Source of the DNA: JBCBSS01 sp039819065
Lineage (GTDB): Bacteria > Bacteroidota > Bacteroidia > Cytophagales > Cyclobacteriaceae
Assembly (NCBI GenBank): GCA_039819065.1
Contig: JBCBSS010000168.1
Coordinates: 1 to 16,282, forward strand
Reading direction: 5' to 3'
Length of the DNA: 16,282 nucleotides
Part shown: piece by piece, positions 13,985 to 16,282 of the stretch
Position numbering within the stretch: the first letter of the stretch is position 1
How the letters are laid out: every line of letters begins with the position of its first letter
Notes under the pieces: generated by a model
The model's database searches: none
Told to the model about the DNA's origin: nothing
Seen by the model: only the letters and a program-made list of their open reading frames with translations
Translations under genes and position numbers: made by a program

Positions 13985-16282
13985 GTGAAAAAGATAAGCT
14001 TAACCAAATACACCTATTTGTCCTTAGCCTGGTTTCTGCTGTTGCCCATTTCAACATTTGGGACAGGGCAAGACCGGGTTGGCAAGTATGTAGAGCGCGT
14101 CAACGCCCACTTGATAGAACACCCTGAATTGATCAATCCTGCAGATGATGGTATTGCCCCATTTGTGATGGACTGGTCAGAGGACTTGTTCAAAACACCT
14201 TATTTGAGTGAAGATACCAAACAGGCGCTTAATGAAAAGCTTACCTTTCTTGCCCAACATACCGATTACCGTTTTTTCGTTTTGATTAGCCCAACCTTGC
14301 CATTTTATGCGGATAACCTTGAGAACTTAATAGAAGAAGTACAGGATGCAGAGCAACAGTTCAACGAGGCCGTATACGAACAGAGTTACCTGAGCAATAT
14401 TGATGGAAAAAAGATTGTATTTCTATCCCTATGGAGGACAGAGTTTATACTGGACCCACAAGTAGATTGGGAGGCCTCAGTACTTTCTTCGGCTGCGGTT
14501 GGTCTTTCTACAAGCTCAGATGTTGACTCCAACATTAAAAGCAAATTCAGCCAATACAGCAGGCAATGGGTCAGCCAGTACCAGCACAATAAAAAGCGAC
14601 AGCATTTTATACTAAGAAGCAAGGATTTCAATGGTGACGCTTACGTAAACAACCTCACCAAACACATCTACAAAGAACTGCCCAAACCACTTTGGCAGCG
14701 GTCTTATTACATCACTTATAAAGGAGAGGTCGTAGAGTTCGATTTAAGGAAGAGCACTTCCGATATAGTAGGTGAGAAAGAGATGTATAAAATGAAGGTC
14801 ATCAGTGATGCCCGCTTGGAATCCTATTCCTACCTACTGAAGACCAGAAAGGCACAAATGGATGTACTTAGCCGTAATCCAGCCAATCAAAACCGGTCAG
14901 GAAATGCACATCAAGCGGAGGTATTACGCAGGACGAACGAGAGTTTGCAAACTTTTGATGAGAGGGAACAGACTTTCAAACCGGTCAACCATGGGCTGAA
15001 GGAAACTTCCATCGTGTCAGGAGAAGTACCTCTCCACTTTGTAAAATGGTTCAGCTACCATCACTTTAAAGGGTTGATTGATACTGACGAAGACCGTATT
15101 GATTCCCCTGACGACAAACATTTTGTTCTGGGCAAAAACCAGATCATCTACGAAGAAACGTTGGCAGCGATAGATATCATGAGTGGGATACTCTCACCGG
15201 TTGGTCTGGACTTTATAGCAGATGGCTTTGGTGCTATTTACGCGGGTTATTACGGGGACTATGCGAACGCAGCCATTTACGGGGGAGCGATATTGATACC
15301 TGTAGCACACCCTTCCGTGTTCAGGGAAATAGTGAAAGGCGCTAGGGTAATTCAGAAGAGGGCCAGCAATTTTGAATTGGTACTGAAAGCTGATGTGTTG
15401 TTCACAGGTATTCCTGTAAGATTCCGTCGGATTGTACCGCCTCATATTCTGTCGAAATTGGAGTTGGATGAAGCCAAGGCATTGCTTGACCGCATCAAAA
15501 GCCTTAACTTAAGTGATGAGGCATTGGGTCGCCTTGGAAAAGATCTGGATGCTGATGAGTTCTTTGATGCTTTGAGGAAAGAGCTTGGATTGGTTGATGG
15601 TTGGAAGAAGCTGGATGACGCCGGGGTTAAGCAGACACTAAAGGCTGATCCAGATGTCTTAATAAAAGTTGATGACTACTTGACTCTATACCCTAATAAA
15701 GTCAATGATTTCAATAGCGAATTAGCAGCAGCAACGAATAAAACTGAGTATTTACAGAAGCTTGGAATTAAGCAACATCCTAACTGGACTCAGGTGGACG
15801 ATATTGCTAATAAAGTACTTTTAAAAGAACCACATGTATTAAAAGTTGAGACAAAGCCAGATGGTACTTTCTATCCGAAAACTAAGAGTATGAATGGACA
15901 ACTCTTTCAAATGGAAGGCTTCAAAGGGTGCCATTCTGAAAATGCTCTAAAAGAATACGTTCAAGCCAATGGAGGTACTTATACAGTAAAGAATAAATCT
16001 CTAGGTCGAGGTGAAGTCTATGAGGGGCAACCTGTTATCTACTTGAATAACAAAGAGTATGTTAAGATTAATGGAAGATTTGTAGAGTATGAACCTAGTA
16101 AATTGGGTGGAACGTCTTCATTTTTCCCAGAAGCATGGAGCAATATAAAAATTAAACAGGAGGTTAAGCATGCAATTAAACATAATCATGGGAACGTACC
16201 TAATAAGCCAACTGAATTGTACGGTTATTCTAGTGATGGGAAAGTTAGAATACATTTTTACCTTAATACAGATGGGACTATT
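13985..16282 (+). CDS. Secreted polymorphic toxin with EndoU-like nuclease tip (partial, 3' end outside window)
   Basis: An uninterrupted frame of 766 codons from a GTG at 13985 to the window edge. The GTG gives a clean Sec signal peptide (MKKISLTKYTYLSLAWFLLL, then PISTFG); AAGGAG lies 17 bases upstream, further than usual. Residues about 72-105 (LSEDTKQALNEKL...FFVLISPT) faintly recall a TPM-type domain. DTDEDRIDSPDD (366-377) looks like a calcium-binding Asp repeat. Residues 392-453 hold the hydrophobic IADGFGAIYAGYYGDYANAA segment seen before toxin tips in Bacteroidota polymorphic toxins. WKKLDDAGVKQTLKADPDVL (540-559) is a typical joint. The tip, about 600-766, has KGCHSENALKEYV (647-659), SSFFPEAWSN (711-720) and ELYGYSSDGKVRIHFYLNTD (744-763), the outline of bacterial EndoU-type RNase domains; the final residues and stop are missing. 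His650 is a candidate catalytic residue. An immunity gene would be expected immediately beyond the window. G+C drops at the tip. Confidence 0.7.
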   Translation, partial: MKKISLTKYTYLSLAWFLLLPISTFGTGQDRVGKYVERVNAHLIEHPELINPADDGIAPFVMDWSEDLFKTPYLSEDTKQALNEKLTFLAQHTDYRFFVLISPTLPFYADNLENLIEEVQDAEQQFNEAVYEQSYLSNIDGKKIVFLSLWRTEFILDPQVDWEASVLSSAAVGLSTSSDVDSNIKSKFSQYSRQWVSQYQHNKKRQHFILRSKDFNGDAYVNNLTKHIYKELPKPLWQRSYYITYKGEVVEFDLRKSTSDIVGEKEMYKMKVISDARLESYSYLLKTRKAQMDVLSRNPANQNRSGNAHQAEVLRRTNESLQTFDEREQTFKPVNHGLKETSIVSGEVPLHFVKWFSYHHFKGLIDTDEDRIDSPDDKHFVLGKNQIIYEETLAAIDIMSGILSPVGLDFIADGFGAIYAGYYGDYANAAIYGGAILIPVAHPSVFREIVKGARVIQKRASNFELVLKADVLFTGIPVRFRRIVPPHILSKLELDEAKALLDRIKSLNLSDEALGRLGKDLDADEFFDALRKELGLVDGWKKLDDAGVKQTLKADPDVLIKVDDYLTLYPNKVNDFNSELAAATNKTEYLQKLGIKQHPNWTQVDDIANKVLLKEPHVLKVETKPDGTFYPKTKSMNGQLFQMEGFKGCHSENALKEYVQANGGTYTVKNKSLGRGEVYEGQPVIYLNNKEYVKINGRFVEYEPSKLGGTSSFFPEAWSNIKIKQEVKHAIKHNHGNVPNKPTELYGYSSDGKVRIHFYLNTDGTI

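Overview
The window looks like chromosomal DNA from a Bacteroidota member, most probably a marine or soil Cytophagales-type bacterium. This rests on the kind of genes present (a YncE-propeller/phosphoesterase lipoprotein, a very large AsmA-like protein, a Bacteroidota-style polymorphic toxin), on mostly weak Shine-Dalgarno signals, and on the overall base composition. The genus is an inference from protein style, not a database match. No tRNA, rRNA, CRISPR array, insertion sequence or phage gene was seen.

Layout. (1) 1-268 holds no supported gene. (2) 269-2773 (-) is a lipoprotein with a YVTN beta-propeller and an alkaline-phosphatase-like phosphoesterase domain. (3) 3067-4164 (-) is an Old Yellow Enzyme-type alkene reductase followed by a strong terminator. 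(4) 4165-5299 is gene-poor. It carries a 21-bp tandem duplication, a possible 65-residue two-helix membrane protein (-), a LacI-type operator-like dyad with no gene attached, and three consecutive hairpins on the + strand, the last of which is a good rho-independent terminator. I propose this as a candidate structured RNA. (5) 5300-5851 (-) is a polytopic membrane protein of unknown function, divergent from (6) 6016-7173 (+), an SsuD-like FMNH2-dependent monooxygenase with its own terminator. (7) 7251-7360 is a cluster of REP-like inverted repeats between convergent genes. (8) 7405-8958 (-) is an SSS-family sodium:solute symporter. (9) 9076-13392 (-) is a 1438-residue membrane-anchored AsmA-like protein. 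(10) 13393-13984 is a 592-bp non-coding leader region with paired hairpins. (11) 13985-16282 (+, cut by the window end) is a secreted polymorphic toxin with an EndoU-like nuclease tip.

The genes do not form one pathway. The symporter and AsmA-like genes share a strand with a 119-bp gap and could be co-transcribed; the others look like independent units. The two enzymes (OYE and SsuD-like) are both flavin-dependent, but nothing in the sequence ties them together.

The most noteworthy items are: the polymorphic toxin, whose G+C content falls sharply near 15,660, as expected for a swapped toxin tip; seven gap-free 29-residue repeat blocks spaced about 157-182 residues apart in the AsmA-like protein; and the + strand hairpin trio at 4875-4985, whose G-U wobble pairs work only on one strand.
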